In this document: positions 1 to 6,081 of the stretch, one piece after another
Numbering within the stretch: the stretch's first letter is position 1
Layout of the letters: each line of letters opens with the position of its first letter
From: Candidatus Parcubacteria bacterium
Lineage (GTDB): Bacteria > Patescibacteriota > Patescibacteriia > Patescibacteriales > UBA12075
Length of the DNA: 13,904 nucleotides
Assembly (NCBI GenBank): GCA_023139655.1
Contig: JAGLNE010000035.1
Coordinates: 1 to 13,904, forward strand
Reading direction: 5' to 3'
Notes under the pieces: model-generated
What the model was told of the DNA's origin: nothing
Seen by the model: only the letters and a program-made list of their open reading frames with translations
The model's database searches: none
Translations under genes and position numbers: made by a program

Positions 1-53
1 TCACGGGATTGCCACGGCCTTTGGCCCCGCAATGACAGTAAGCGTGTAAGTTC
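1..53. repeat. Right arm of inverted-repeat element, family A (copy 1, truncated by window edge)
   Basis: This stretch aligns at roughly 85% identity by eye with 6167-6217, the right half of the complete copy upstream of rpoB. It holds the inner arm (1-14, TCACGGGATTGCCA), a small GGCC-TTT-GGCC hairpin (17-27), the outer arm CCGCAATGAC (27-36) and the terminal segment ending GTAAGTT. The left half lies outside the window. No transposase is present, so it is a non-autonomous, MITE- or REP-like element. Confidence 0.8.
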
Positions 54-59
54 TATAAT
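32..59 (+). promoter_or_regulatory. Promoter carried by the end of repeat A, driving the receiver gene
   Basis: A -35-like ATGACA (32-37, one base from TTGACA) is followed after 16 bases by a perfect TATAAT (54-59). The -35 is part of the repeat's terminal arm and the -10 lies at its outer edge. Transcription would start near 66, almost on the ATG at 69. No Shine-Dalgarno sequence precedes that ATG, which fits a leaderless or near-leaderless mRNA. The boxes are seen directly; activity is inferred. Confidence 0.6.
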
Positions 60-68
60 AAAAAATAA

Positions 69-902
69 ATGAGTCAGGAAAAAACCAAGACTAAAAAAAG
101 AATATTGATTATTGAAGATGAGGAATCTTTAGTGGATTTATTAACCGCCAAACTTAATAAGGAAGGATATAGCGTGGAATTCGCCTATGATGGCGAGGCT
201 GGCTATAACAAAATCAGAGAAACAAAGCCGGATTTAATACTTCTGGATATAGTAATGCCAAAGATGGATGGCTATGAAGTGTTGGAAAAAATGAACGAAG
301 AGAAGGTTAAGATTCCGGTCATTATTATTTCTAATTCAGGCCAGCCGGTAGAGATTGAAAAGACCAAAAAACTGGGGGCAATCGGCCATCTTATTAAAAC
401 CGAGTTTAGCCCGCTTGATGTGTTGAACAAAGTTAAGGATTGTTTGGATAATGGCGGTGATCCCTCTGCTGGCAAAGATAAACATGAGGTGCTTAAGGCC
501 AAAGAAAACAATGAAGCAAAAAAGCTTGGAGTGAATGTTTTATTGGTTGAGGACGATGCTTTTCTGCGTGAAATATGTTCCAAGAAGCTGACTAAGGAGG
601 GCTATACGGTTTATGAGGCGATTGACGGGGAACAGGCTTTGAGCGGGGTTGAGTCAGCCAAACCAGATATAGTGCTACTGGATATAATTTTACCGGCGAT
701 TGACGGTTTCCAGATATTGAGCCAGATCAGGACAAATAAAGATAAGAAAATCGCTAAAGTGCCGGTTATTATGCTTTCCAATTTAGGCCAGGACGACGAC
801 ATAAAAAAAGCCATGGACATGGGCGCTAATGATTATTTGGTTAAGGCTCATTTTACCACCGAAGAGATTGTTGAAAAGATAAAAATTTTATTGAAAAAAT
901 AA
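69..902 (+). CDS. Response regulator with two receiver (REC) domains and no output domain
   Basis: The 277-residue protein has two phosphoacceptor domains joined by a charged linker of about 30 residues. REC1 (about 10-126) has the acidic pair E16-D17, phosphoacceptor D60 in LLDIVMPKMDG, switch S88 and K110. REC2 (about 155-277) has E161-D162-D163, D205 in LLDIILPAIDG, S237 and K259. Every residue needed for Mg2+ binding and aspartyl phosphorylation is therefore present in both. There is no DNA-binding, GGDEF or kinase domain, so it probably acts in the cytoplasm through protein contacts or as a phosphorelay intermediate. It is monocistronic: a repeat-borne promoter lies just upstream and a strong terminator directly downstream. 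No histidine kinase is in the window, so the input and target are unknown. The start at 69 sits directly before the first beta strand; no SD is seen. Confidence 0.92.
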   Translation: MSQEKTKTKKRILIIEDEESLVDLLTAKLNKEGYSVEFAYDGEAGYNKIRETKPDLILLDIVMPKMDGYEVLEKMNEEKVKIPVIIISNSGQPVEIEKTKKLGAIGHLIKTEFSPLDVLNKVKDCLDNGGDPSAGKDKHEVLKAKENNEAKKLGVNVLLVEDDAFLREICSKKLTKEGYTVYEAIDGEQALSGVESAKPDIVLLDIILPAIDGFQILSQIRTNKDKKIAKVPVIMLSNLGQDDDIKKAMDMGANDYLVKAHFTTEEIVEKIKILLKK

Positions 903-905
903 TTT

Positions 906-944
906 AAACAAAAAATTCAACTTTTACAGTTGAATTTTTTGTTT
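906..944 (+). terminator. Rho-independent terminator after the double-receiver gene
   Basis: A perfect 16-bp inverted repeat (906-921 with 929-944, arm AAACAAAAAATTCAAC) surrounds the 7-base loop TTTTACA, starting four bases after the TAA. The 3' arm contains a run of six T. The A-rich 5' arm gives the minus strand a T-run as well, so it could work in both directions. The stem is AT-rich, as expected in this genome. Confidence 0.85.
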
Positions 945-971
945 GCAATTTAGCTTTGTTCTTTGTATAGT
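943..971 (+). promoter_or_regulatory. Probable sigma70-type promoter of the U32 gene
   Basis: TTGCAA (943-948) and TATAGT (966-971) are separated by exactly 17 bases. The expected start point falls at about 978, the A of the first ATG of the downstream gene, so the message would be leaderless or have a leader of only a few bases. The -35 overlaps the tail of the preceding terminator, giving a compact transcription boundary. Confidence 0.55.
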
Positions 972-977
972 AAAGCT

Positions 978-2342
978 ATGATTAAAATGAAAAATAAGAA
1001 AAATAGGATTGAATTATTAGCGCCGGCGGGCAATTTACATAAATTAAAAACCGCTTTGGCTTTTGGCGCGGACGCGGTATATGCCGGTATTCCCGATTTT
1101 TCTTTGCGCGTTAGAATTAATAATTTTGATATGGACGGCATTAAAGAAGCTGTTAAATATTGCCATCAAAATAATAAAAAAATATATATAACCTTGAATA
1201 TTTTTGCCCATAATAAACATTTTAAAAATTTAGAAAAATATCTTAAATTTTTAAAATTTATCAAGGTTGACGGTTTGATCATTTCTGACCCGGGAATACT
1301 GGAAATAGTTAAGAAAGTATGGCCAAGAGCTAATATCCATTTATCGACTCAGGCAAATTGCACTAACGCGCAGGCCGCTTTGTTTTGGCAAAAACAAGGG
1401 GTAGGCAGGATAATTTTGGGCCGTGAAGTAACGCTTAAGGAAATAAAAGAGATTCATAAGGCTTGCCCGGGTCTAGAGCTGGAATATTTTGTTCATGGAG
1501 CGATGTGCATGGCATATTCGGGACGTTGTTTTTTGTCCAGTTTAACATCTACTCGCAGTGCAAATTTAGGAGACTGTATTCAGCCTTGCCGCTGGAAATA
1601 CGTTGAAAAATCCTCCTTCGATATTACTCAGGACAGGCAAATCCCAAATCCCAAATCCCAAATAAATCCCAAACATCAAATCTCAAATTCTAAACAATTA
1701 GCAATTAAGGGATGTGAAGATGACATATTTGAAGTTATTGAAGAAAAACATGGGAGTTATATTTTAAATTCTAAAGATTTGTGTTTAATAAAGTATTTGC
1801 GTGATTTAGAGGAAGCCGGGGTATGCAGCTTCAAGATAGAAGGCCGGGCTAAAAGTGCTTATTATCAAGCGATGGTAGCTGGAATTTATTCGCACGTAAC
1901 ACATAACATAGAACACATAACAGAGGAAGATTTAGCCTATTATTATAGTGAATTAAAAATTAAAATAATTAATCGGGGATACTGCACGGGTTTTTTACTG
2001 GGAGATAGGGGTGAACAGAATACTGATAATTCTCATGAGAATTCTGATTGGGAGTTTTGCGGACAAGTTTTATCAATTAAAAATGAAGAATTAAGAATTA
2101 AAAAATTAAATATAAAAAATTTTATTTTAATTAAAGTACATAATAGTTTAAAGGTTGGGGATGAGGTGGAGATAGTTAAGCCAAAGTATGATATAATAAA
2201 GATGAAAGTTGATAAATTATTTGACTCCGAGACAGGAGAAAAATTACAAGAAGCTCATGGCGGACAGGGGAGGATGGTCATGATAGAAGTTAAGCAAGAT
2301 ATTCCTGTGTATAGTGTTATTCGGAGAAAAATTGTATCTTAA
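978..2342 (+). CDS. trhP: Peptidase U32 family protein, TrhP/YegQ-like (tRNA U34 5-hydroxylation)
   Basis: This 454-residue protein matches the U32 family from its N-terminus (IELLAPAGN, GADAVYAG, FSLRVRINNF) through the full U32 signature at residues 169-187 (EYFVHGAMCMAYSGRC then FLS). C177, C184, C200 and C204 are candidate Fe-S ligands. A C-terminal beta domain (about 350-454) is present. Length and the HGAxCMAYSGRC motif fit TrhP, which makes 5-hydroxyuridine at tRNA position 34 using prephenate. RlhA (23S rRNA hydroxylation) is longer and UbiU/UbiV are shorter. The 'peptidase' name is historical for this branch. I chose ATG 978; ATG 987 is also possible, and an upstream TTG at 963 lies inside the promoter. 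Oddities: residues 212-241 and about 367-386 are encoded by repeat-like DNA, the first in a loop that also varies in length in E. coli TrhP (from memory). Confidence 0.85.
   Translation: MIKMKNKKNRIELLAPAGNLHKLKTALAFGADAVYAGIPDFSLRVRINNFDMDGIKEAVKYCHQNNKKIYITLNIFAHNKHFKNLEKYLKFLKFIKVDGLIISDPGILEIVKKVWPRANIHLSTQANCTNAQAALFWQKQGVGRIILGREVTLKEIKEIHKACPGLELEYFVHGAMCMAYSGRCFLSSLTSTRSANLGDCIQPCRWKYVEKSSFDITQDRQIPNPKSQINPKHQISNSKQLAIKGCEDDIFEVIEEKHGSYILNSKDLCLIKYLRDLEEAGVCSFKIEGRAKSAYYQAMVAGIYSHVTHNIEHITEEDLAYYYSELKIKIINRGYCTGFLLGDRGEQNTDNSHENSDWEFCGQVLSIKNEELRIKKLNIKNFILIKVHNSLKVGDEVEIVKPKYDIIKMKVDKLFDSETGEKLQEAHGGQGRMVMIEVKQDIPVYSVIRRKIVS
1611..1698. repeat. Composite repeat inside the U32 gene: palindromic-repeat remnant plus AAATCCC heptamer array
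   Basis: The segment 1611-1638 contains CCTTCGATATTACTCAGGAC; its reverse complement resembles the TGTC...CCTGAG...CGAAGGA half of the element at 3997-4074. It is followed by 60 bases (1639-1698) of heptamers: AAATCCC at 1639, 1646, 1653 and 1664, a 4-base AAAT at 1660, then the variants AAACATC, AAATCTC, AAATTCT and AAACAAT. Eight heptamers plus four bases make 60, a multiple of three, so the frame survives. The array is read as the cycling peptide QIPNPKSQINPKHQISNSKQ. Confidence 0.75.
2076..2135. repeat. AT-rich low-complexity repeat inside the 3' part of the U32 gene
   Basis: A run of ATTAAAAATGAAG / AATTAAGAATTAA / AAAATTAAAT-type units is translated as KNEELRIKKLNIKNFILIK within the C-terminal beta domain. 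The same kind of AATTAAGAATTAA tract is common between genes in Patescibacteria (from memory). The boundaries are soft because the flanking sequence is also AT-rich. Confidence 0.45.
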
Positions 2343-2345
2343 TTT

Positions 2346-2415
2346 TCAATTTTCAGTGACTCAATTTTCAGTGAATTATCAATTTTCTAATTTGCTAATT
2401 AGATTATTGATAATT
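2346..2415. repeat. Tandem 15-mer plus near-palindrome between the U32 gene and ruvA
   Basis: TCAATTTTCAGTGA occurs twice at 15-base spacing (2346-2359 and 2361-2374). It is followed by a 42-base near-palindrome, 2374-2415, centred on GC at 2394-2395 and able to form a long AT-rich hairpin. There is no downstream T-run, so it is a poor terminator. Further ATTGATAATT units continue to about 2445 and create a spurious TTG start for ruvA. Confidence 0.65.
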
Positions 2416-2456
2416 TATTGGGTTATTGATAATTGATAATTGAAAAATTTAATAAT

Positions 2457-3026
2457 ATGATTGTATACTTAAAAGGTAAAATTAAAAATAAGGGTCAGGG
2501 TTATATTATCCTTGATGTTAAAGACGTTGGTTATCAGGTTTTTGTAAATCCTATCCAGTACACGGAGTTGGAGATTGGTCAAGAGATTGAATTTTATACT
2601 CATCATCATATACGTGAAGATGCTATGGACTTGTATGGTTTTAATACGCTTGAAGATTTGGAAATGTTTGAGCTTTTATTATCAATATCCGGAATTGGGC
2701 CAAAGTCCGCGTTAGGTGTATTGGCGATTTCCAGTGTAAACGAGATCAGGGAAACAATTGCCCAAGGCGACTCATCGCTTCTCACCAAGGTGTCGGGGAT
2801 TGGTAAAAAAACCGCTGAACGTATAGTTCTTGAACTGCGCGAAAAGGTCGCCCATTTGGTAAGCCCGGGGCAAGCCGGTGCAACGGCTAGCAGTGATGAA
2901 ATTGACGCCTTAATGGCGCTGGGTTATTCATTACAGCAGGCCAGGGAAGCGTTAAAAAATACAGACTCTAAAATCAAAGATAGCGGCCAGCGCATAAAAG
3001 AGGCACTTAAGAATTTAGGGAAATAA
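2457..3026 (+). CDS. ruvA: Holliday junction branch-migration protein RuvA
   Basis: This 189-residue protein has the full RuvA layout. An N-terminal OB fold (1-62) starts MIVYLKGKI and includes YTHHHIREDAMDLYGF. Two helix-hairpin-helix motifs follow: LLSISGIGPKSALGVL (about 74-89) and LTKVSGIGKKTAERIV (about 109-124). A C-terminal domain III (about 146-189, DEIDALMALGYSLQQA) would contact RuvB. RuvA tetramers bind four-way junctions and load the RuvB ATPase for branch migration. ATG 2457 is chosen because RuvA proteins begin with this motif; an in-frame TTG at 2433 would only add eight residues read from repeat DNA. There is no clear SD. ruvB and ruvC are not in the window; the next gene begins three bases after the stop, so the two are probably co-transcribed. 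Confidence 0.96.
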   Translation: MIVYLKGKIKNKGQGYIILDVKDVGYQVFVNPIQYTELEIGQEIEFYTHHHIREDAMDLYGFNTLEDLEMFELLLSISGIGPKSALGVLAISSVNEIRETIAQGDSSLLTKVSGIGKKTAERIVLELREKVAHLVSPGQAGATASSDEIDALMALGYSLQQAREALKNTDSKIKDSGQRIKEALKNLGK

Positions 3027-3029
3027 AGG

Positions 3030-3986
3030 ATGAAATCATTTCAATTAACCAACAAAGAGGAATTAAATGATTATATTGCCGGCCAAAAGCATTCCCAGTT
3101 TTTGCAGTCTTGGGAATGGGGAGAGTTTCAAGAGCAGGCAGGGAAAAAAGTAATTAGATTAGGTTTTACAGAAAAAGAAAAATTATTTTTTGCGATAACT
3201 CTGATAAAAAATTCATTACCATTAGGATTAAATTATTTATATTCCCCCCGGATTGAAGTTAAGAATTTAAAAGACGAGCAATTAGAATTTGTTTTTGATG
3301 AAATAAAAAATGCAGCTAAACAAGAAAAAGCCGTTTTTTTCCGCTTTGATCCCCGATTCCCGATCCCCGATTTACGATCTACGATTAAAAAAACTATTCA
3401 TGTTCAACCAGAAAAAACCATTATATTAAATCTAGAAAAGCCAGAAGATGAGATACTCAAAAACATGCATCAGAAAACAAGATATAATATCCGCTTGGCT
3501 AGCAAAAAAGGAATAATAGTTGGTTATGCTCGACCTGGGGATTTTGATAGATGGTGGAAAATAATGGACGAAACCAAGGATCGGGATCAATTTCGCCTGC
3601 ACTCCAAAGAGCATTATAAGAAAATGTTGTCAGTTAATTTTATAAAATTAATAGTAGCTGAATATCAGAGTAAAATAATCGCTGGAAATATTATGTCTTT
3701 TTTTAAGGATACAAGCACGTATATTCACGGCGGCTCTGGCAATAAATATCGGAACGTGATGGCGCCGTTTGCCTTGCAATGGTACGCGATTAAAGAAGCT
3801 AAAAAACAGGGTTTAAAATATTATGATCTTAATGGTATTGATGAGAAAAAGTGGCCGGGCGTAACCAGGTTTAAAAAAGGATATGGTGGAGTAGAGATAA
3901 GTTATCCTGGGACTTTTGATTTGGTATTTGATAAAAACAAGTATTCAGTGTATAAGATATTAAGAATGATTCGACGGATGTTTTAA
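3030..3986 (+). CDS. FemAB/FemX-like peptidoglycan bridge aminoacyltransferase (GNAT fold)
   Basis: The 318-residue protein resembles the FemABX / lipid II:glycine glycyltransferase family. It has the N-terminal FLQSWEWGEFQEQAG block (24-38), the central MHQKTRYNIRLASKKG block (146-161) before the second acyltransferase-like fold, and the C-terminal YDLNGIDEKKWPGVTRFKKGYGG block (about 265-287). Known members transfer amino acids from aminoacyl-tRNA onto the stem peptide of lipid-linked peptidoglycan precursors on the cytoplasmic membrane face; substrate and number of residues added cannot be read here. There is no signal peptide. It begins three bases after ruvA, preceded by AGGGA/AAAGGA, the only convincing SD-like sequence in the window. 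The MurE-like ligase that follows supports a cell-wall role. Residues 107-119 are encoded by a heptamer repeat array. Confidence 0.83.
   Translation: MKSFQLTNKEELNDYIAGQKHSQFLQSWEWGEFQEQAGKKVIRLGFTEKEKLFFAITLIKNSLPLGLNYLYSPRIEVKNLKDEQLEFVFDEIKNAAKQEKAVFFRFDPRFPIPDLRSTIKKTIHVQPEKTIILNLEKPEDEILKNMHQKTRYNIRLASKKGIIVGYARPGDFDRWWKIMDETKDRDQFRLHSKEHYKKMLSVNFIKLIVAEYQSKIIAGNIMSFFKDTSTYIHGGSGNKYRNVMAPFALQWYAIKEAKKQGLKYYDLNGIDEKKWPGVTRFKKGYGGVEISYPGTFDLVFDKNKYSVYKILRMIRRMF
3351..3385. repeat. Five-copy heptamer array (NNNCGAT) inside the FemAB-like gene
   Basis: Five consecutive 7-base units, CCCCGAT, TCCCGAT, CCCCGAT, TTACGAT and CTACGAT, fill exactly 35 bases, preceded by one more GAT at 3348-3350. 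They are translated in frame as DPRFPIPDLRSTI between a beta-strand segment (AVFFRF) and the IHVQPEKTIILNL segment, a likely surface loop. Confidence 0.75.
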
Positions 3987-3996
3987 AAATTTTTTG

Positions 3997-4074
3997 TGTC
4001 ATCCTGAGGAGTGAAGCGACGAAGGATCCCGTCACTATGCTCACGAGATTCTTCGCCTACGGCTCAGAATGACA
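3997..4074. repeat. 78-bp palindromic element, family B, between the FemAB-like and MurE-like genes
   Basis: Terminal inverted repeats TGTCATCCTGAG (3997-4008) and CTCAGAATGACA (4063-4074) match at 11 of 12 positions. The interior continues the imperfect palindrome (CGAAGGATCCCGT against ACGAGATTCTTCG). It resembles a TGTCATCCTGAG...GAAGGATC repeat class found in many bacterial genomes (from memory). It ends 11 bases before the ligase ATG and contains an in-frame GTG that would give a false 25-residue extension. Confidence 0.8.
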
Positions 4075-4085
4075 AAAGCAACCAA

Positions 4086-5480
4086 ATGGATAAACTATTA
4101 TATTTAATAAAAAAATTAATACCGCGGAAATTGTTTAAATTACTGCAACCAATATATCATTTCCTGCTAAGTTATGTAGCCGCAATGCTCTATGGTTTTC
4201 CCAGTAATAATTTGATAGTAGTGGGGGTAACCGGGACGACTGGCAAGACTACAAGTGTTTATTTGATTGCCAAAATGTTGGAAGCCAATGGATTAAAAAC
4301 CGGCTTTACTTCTACTGCCATGTTTAACGACGGTAAACGCGAATGGTTGAATGAAAAAAAAATGACTATGATCGGCCGTTTGTTTACTCAGCGGATCCTT
4401 CGCAAGATGGTCAAGAACAAATGTCAGGTAGCGATTGTTGAGACAACATCGGAAGGAATTGTACAGTTCCGCCATCGTTTTATTAATTATGACATATTGG
4501 TGTTTACCGGGCTTTATGAGGAACATATCGAGTCGCATGGTAGCTTTGACAATTATAAAGAAGCTAAGGGCAAGTTGTTTGCCTATTTAAAAAAATGTAG
4601 GAGTAAGTACCGGGACGATAATTATCAAATTGTAAACACCGGGGAATCAGGACTAAAAAAGATCGATCATCTGAGAGTGAAAAAAACCATAATAGCAAAC
4701 GGGGATGATGAGTATAAAGATTATTTTTTATCATTTTGGGCAGAAGAAAAGTATGTTTATTCACAAGCCGACAATCAATACGATGATTCCTCTACGCATA
4801 ATATTCCTTATGGTAACCTTAAGATTACCGGAGAGGGGACGGAGTTTACATTTCAAAACATCAAAGTAGCTTTGCAATTGATCGGAGCATTTAGCGCCTC
4901 GAATGCTATGAACGGGGTTTGTGTTGGCTTAGCTCTTGGTTTGGGTGAGGATAAAATAAAAAATGGTCTTGAAAAAATAAGCGGTGTTGCCGGTCGCATG
5001 GAAAAGATTAACGAAGGGCAGAGTTTTACCGTGATCGTTGACTATGCTTTTGAGCCAAATGCGGTTTCAAAACTTTATGAAACCATGGACCTAATACCGC
5101 ATAAGAATATCATCCATATCTTAGGGGCGACTGGTGGAGGACGGGATGCGCGCCGGCGCCCTAAGCTTGGTAGTATAGCCGGAGGCAGAGCTGATTGGGT
5201 GATAATAACAAACGAGGACCCTTATGACGATGATCCGGAGATAATTATTGATCAGGTGTCTTTGGGGGCCGAGAAAGCCGGCAAGATAATAAATAAGAAT
5301 CTATTAAAAATTACTGACCGGCGTGAAGCAATTAAAAAAGCCTTGTCGCTAGCCAAAGATCAAGACATTGTTTTAATTACCGGCAAAGGGAGTGAACAGG
5401 CAATATGTGTTGCTAATGGCCAAAAAATTACCTGGGATGACCGAGCAGTAGTTAGGAGTTTACTGCAAAATAAAAAATAA
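4086..5480 (+). CDS. MurE-like Mur ligase lacking the N-terminal UDP-binding domain
   Basis: The 464-residue protein has the Mur ligase core: ATP P-loop GVTGTTGKTT (47-56); ETTSEGIVQFRHR (119-131); VFTGLYEEHIESHG (139-152) with AKGKLF (160-165), where other Mur ligases carry a carbamylated lysine; DYAFEPNAV (319-327); GATGGGRDARRRPKLG (347-362); NEDPYDDDP (376-384); and ITGKGSEQ (431-438). These match MurE, which adds the third stem-peptide amino acid to UDP-MurNAc-dipeptide in the cytoplasm. The usual domain of about 100 residues before the P-loop is replaced by about 40 basic/hydrophobic residues. The DNPR motif of diaminopimelate-specific MurE reads EDPY, so the amino acid added cannot be assigned. 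ATG 4086 is chosen because upstream codons come from the repeat element; no SD is seen. Another amide ligase of the Mur superfamily is possible. Confidence 0.8.
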   Translation: MDKLLYLIKKLIPRKLFKLLQPIYHFLLSYVAAMLYGFPSNNLIVVGVTGTTGKTTSVYLIAKMLEANGLKTGFTSTAMFNDGKREWLNEKKMTMIGRLFTQRILRKMVKNKCQVAIVETTSEGIVQFRHRFINYDILVFTGLYEEHIESHGSFDNYKEAKGKLFAYLKKCRSKYRDDNYQIVNTGESGLKKIDHLRVKKTIIANGDDEYKDYFLSFWAEEKYVYSQADNQYDDSSTHNIPYGNLKITGEGTEFTFQNIKVALQLIGAFSASNAMNGVCVGLALGLGEDKIKNGLEKISGVAGRMEKINEGQSFTVIVDYAFEPNAVSKLYETMDLIPHKNIIHILGATGGGRDARRRPKLGSIAGGRADWVIITNEDPYDDDPEIIIDQVSLGAEKAGKIINKNLLKITDRREAIKKALSLAKDQDIVLITGKGSEQAICVANGQKITWDDRAVVRSLLQNKK

Positions 5481-5570
5481 ATAAAATTTTCACTAGTGGA
5501 TGAAAAGTTATTAATTATAGTTTATTTAATATTAGCTAAGAAATAGCAATATTTTTTAATATTATCTCTA

Positions 5571-5599
5571 TTGACAATCAATACTCTTTTTGATATGAT
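5571..5599 (+). promoter_or_regulatory. Strong sigma70-type promoter P1 upstream of rpoB
   Basis: A perfect TTGACA (5571-5576), a 17-base spacer and TATGAT (5594-5599) make this the best promoter match in the window. Predicted start is near 5606, about 630 bases upstream of rpoB. Two terminator-like hairpins and two repeat elements lie between it and rpoB. Confidence 0.75.
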
Positions 5600-5617
5600 T
5601 TTTATTGTACCAAACAC

Positions 5618-5647
5618 TTGACATTTTAAGGGCGATATTGTTAAAAT
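5618..5647 (+). promoter_or_regulatory. Second tandem promoter P2 upstream of rpoB
   Basis: A second perfect TTGACA (5618-5623) is followed by TTAAAA (5641-5646, spacer 17) or TAAAAT (5642-5647, spacer 18). It lies 47 bases downstream of P1 in the same direction. Predicted start is about 5653. Confidence 0.6.
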
Positions 5648-5693
5648 TTATAAAATTTAAAAAAGTATTTTTTTGATGTAACCAAAATATAAG

Positions 5694-5741
5694 AAACGGA
5701 AAAATTCGTATAATTAATAAACGAATAAGGGCCGTTTTTTT
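5694..5741 (+). terminator. Terminator or attenuator hairpin in the rpoB leader
   Basis: The outer stem AAACGG (5694-5699) pairs with CCGTTT (5732-5737). An inner stem ATTCGT (5704-5709) pairs with ACGAAT (5721-5726), separated from the outer one by an A-rich / AAGGG internal loop. Seven T follow from 5735. It lies 90-135 bases downstream of the tandem promoters, so it would release a short RNA or attenuate rpoB transcription. Confidence 0.55.
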
Positions 5742-5754
5742 GTTTTGCTTATTA

Positions 5755-5852
5755 CCCACGAAATTACAAATCATATTACGAATTTACAAATATAAGCTAA
5801 ATTATTTAAATTAATATTCGTAAATTCGTGAAAGGATTCGTTGATTTGTGGG
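5755..5852. repeat. 98-bp AT-rich imperfect inverted repeat in the rpoB upstream region
   Basis: The arms 5755-5792 and 5815-5852 are inverted copies agreeing at 29 of 38 positions without gaps. They start with CCCAC / GTGGG and share ACGAATTTAC; a 22-base loop separates them. The pattern is that of a small non-autonomous inverted-repeat element. No coding potential is seen. Confidence 0.7.
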
Positions 5853-6012
5853 AAAATAACAAGAATATACAGACAGCTGTTCAAAAATTGCTAAACGTTA
5901 AATTTATAAAATAGTTTAAAATAAAGACAGAAAATCTCCTTGCGCTTTATTAATTAAAGTAAACGGTCAGTGGATTTTGACTTGCTTAATTAAATAAACC
6001 AGACTAAAACTC

Positions 6013-6039
6013 AAGCCGGAAAGGCATTGGGCTTTTTTT
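6013..6039 (+). terminator. Second, weaker terminator-like hairpin before rpoB
   Basis: AAGCC (6013-6017) can pair with GGCTT (6030-6034), followed by T to 6039 (seven T from 6033). GCC at 6015-6017 can instead pair with GGC at 6023-6025, giving an alternative hairpin that would block the terminator. Only five base pairs support the terminator form. Confidence 0.4.
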
Positions 6040-6081
6040 GCATCGTTAAAAGATTATTTTAAAAATTATAATATATTTAGG

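Noticed and set aside
963..977. U32 protein starting at TTG 963
   Set aside because: The codon lies inside the predicted promoter; ATG 978 or 987 precede the conserved N-terminus.
1639..1698. CRISPR-like array
   Set aside because: Units are 7 bases with no spacers and lie inside a coding sequence, so it is a short tandem repeat.
2433..2456. RuvA starting at TTG 2433
   Set aside because: The eight extra residues come from AT-rich repeat DNA, and RuvA proteins start at the MIVYLKGKI motif (ATG 2457).
4011..4085. N-terminal extension of the MurE-like ligase from GTG 4011
   Set aside because: These codons are the 78-bp palindromic repeat and its edge; the peptide has no family similarity and the GTG has AGGA directly against it, too close for an SD.
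5568..5774. 68-codon reading frame on the minus strand in the rpoB upstream region
   Set aside because: It overlaps tandem promoters and a terminator on the other strand, has low-complexity composition and no recognisable domain.
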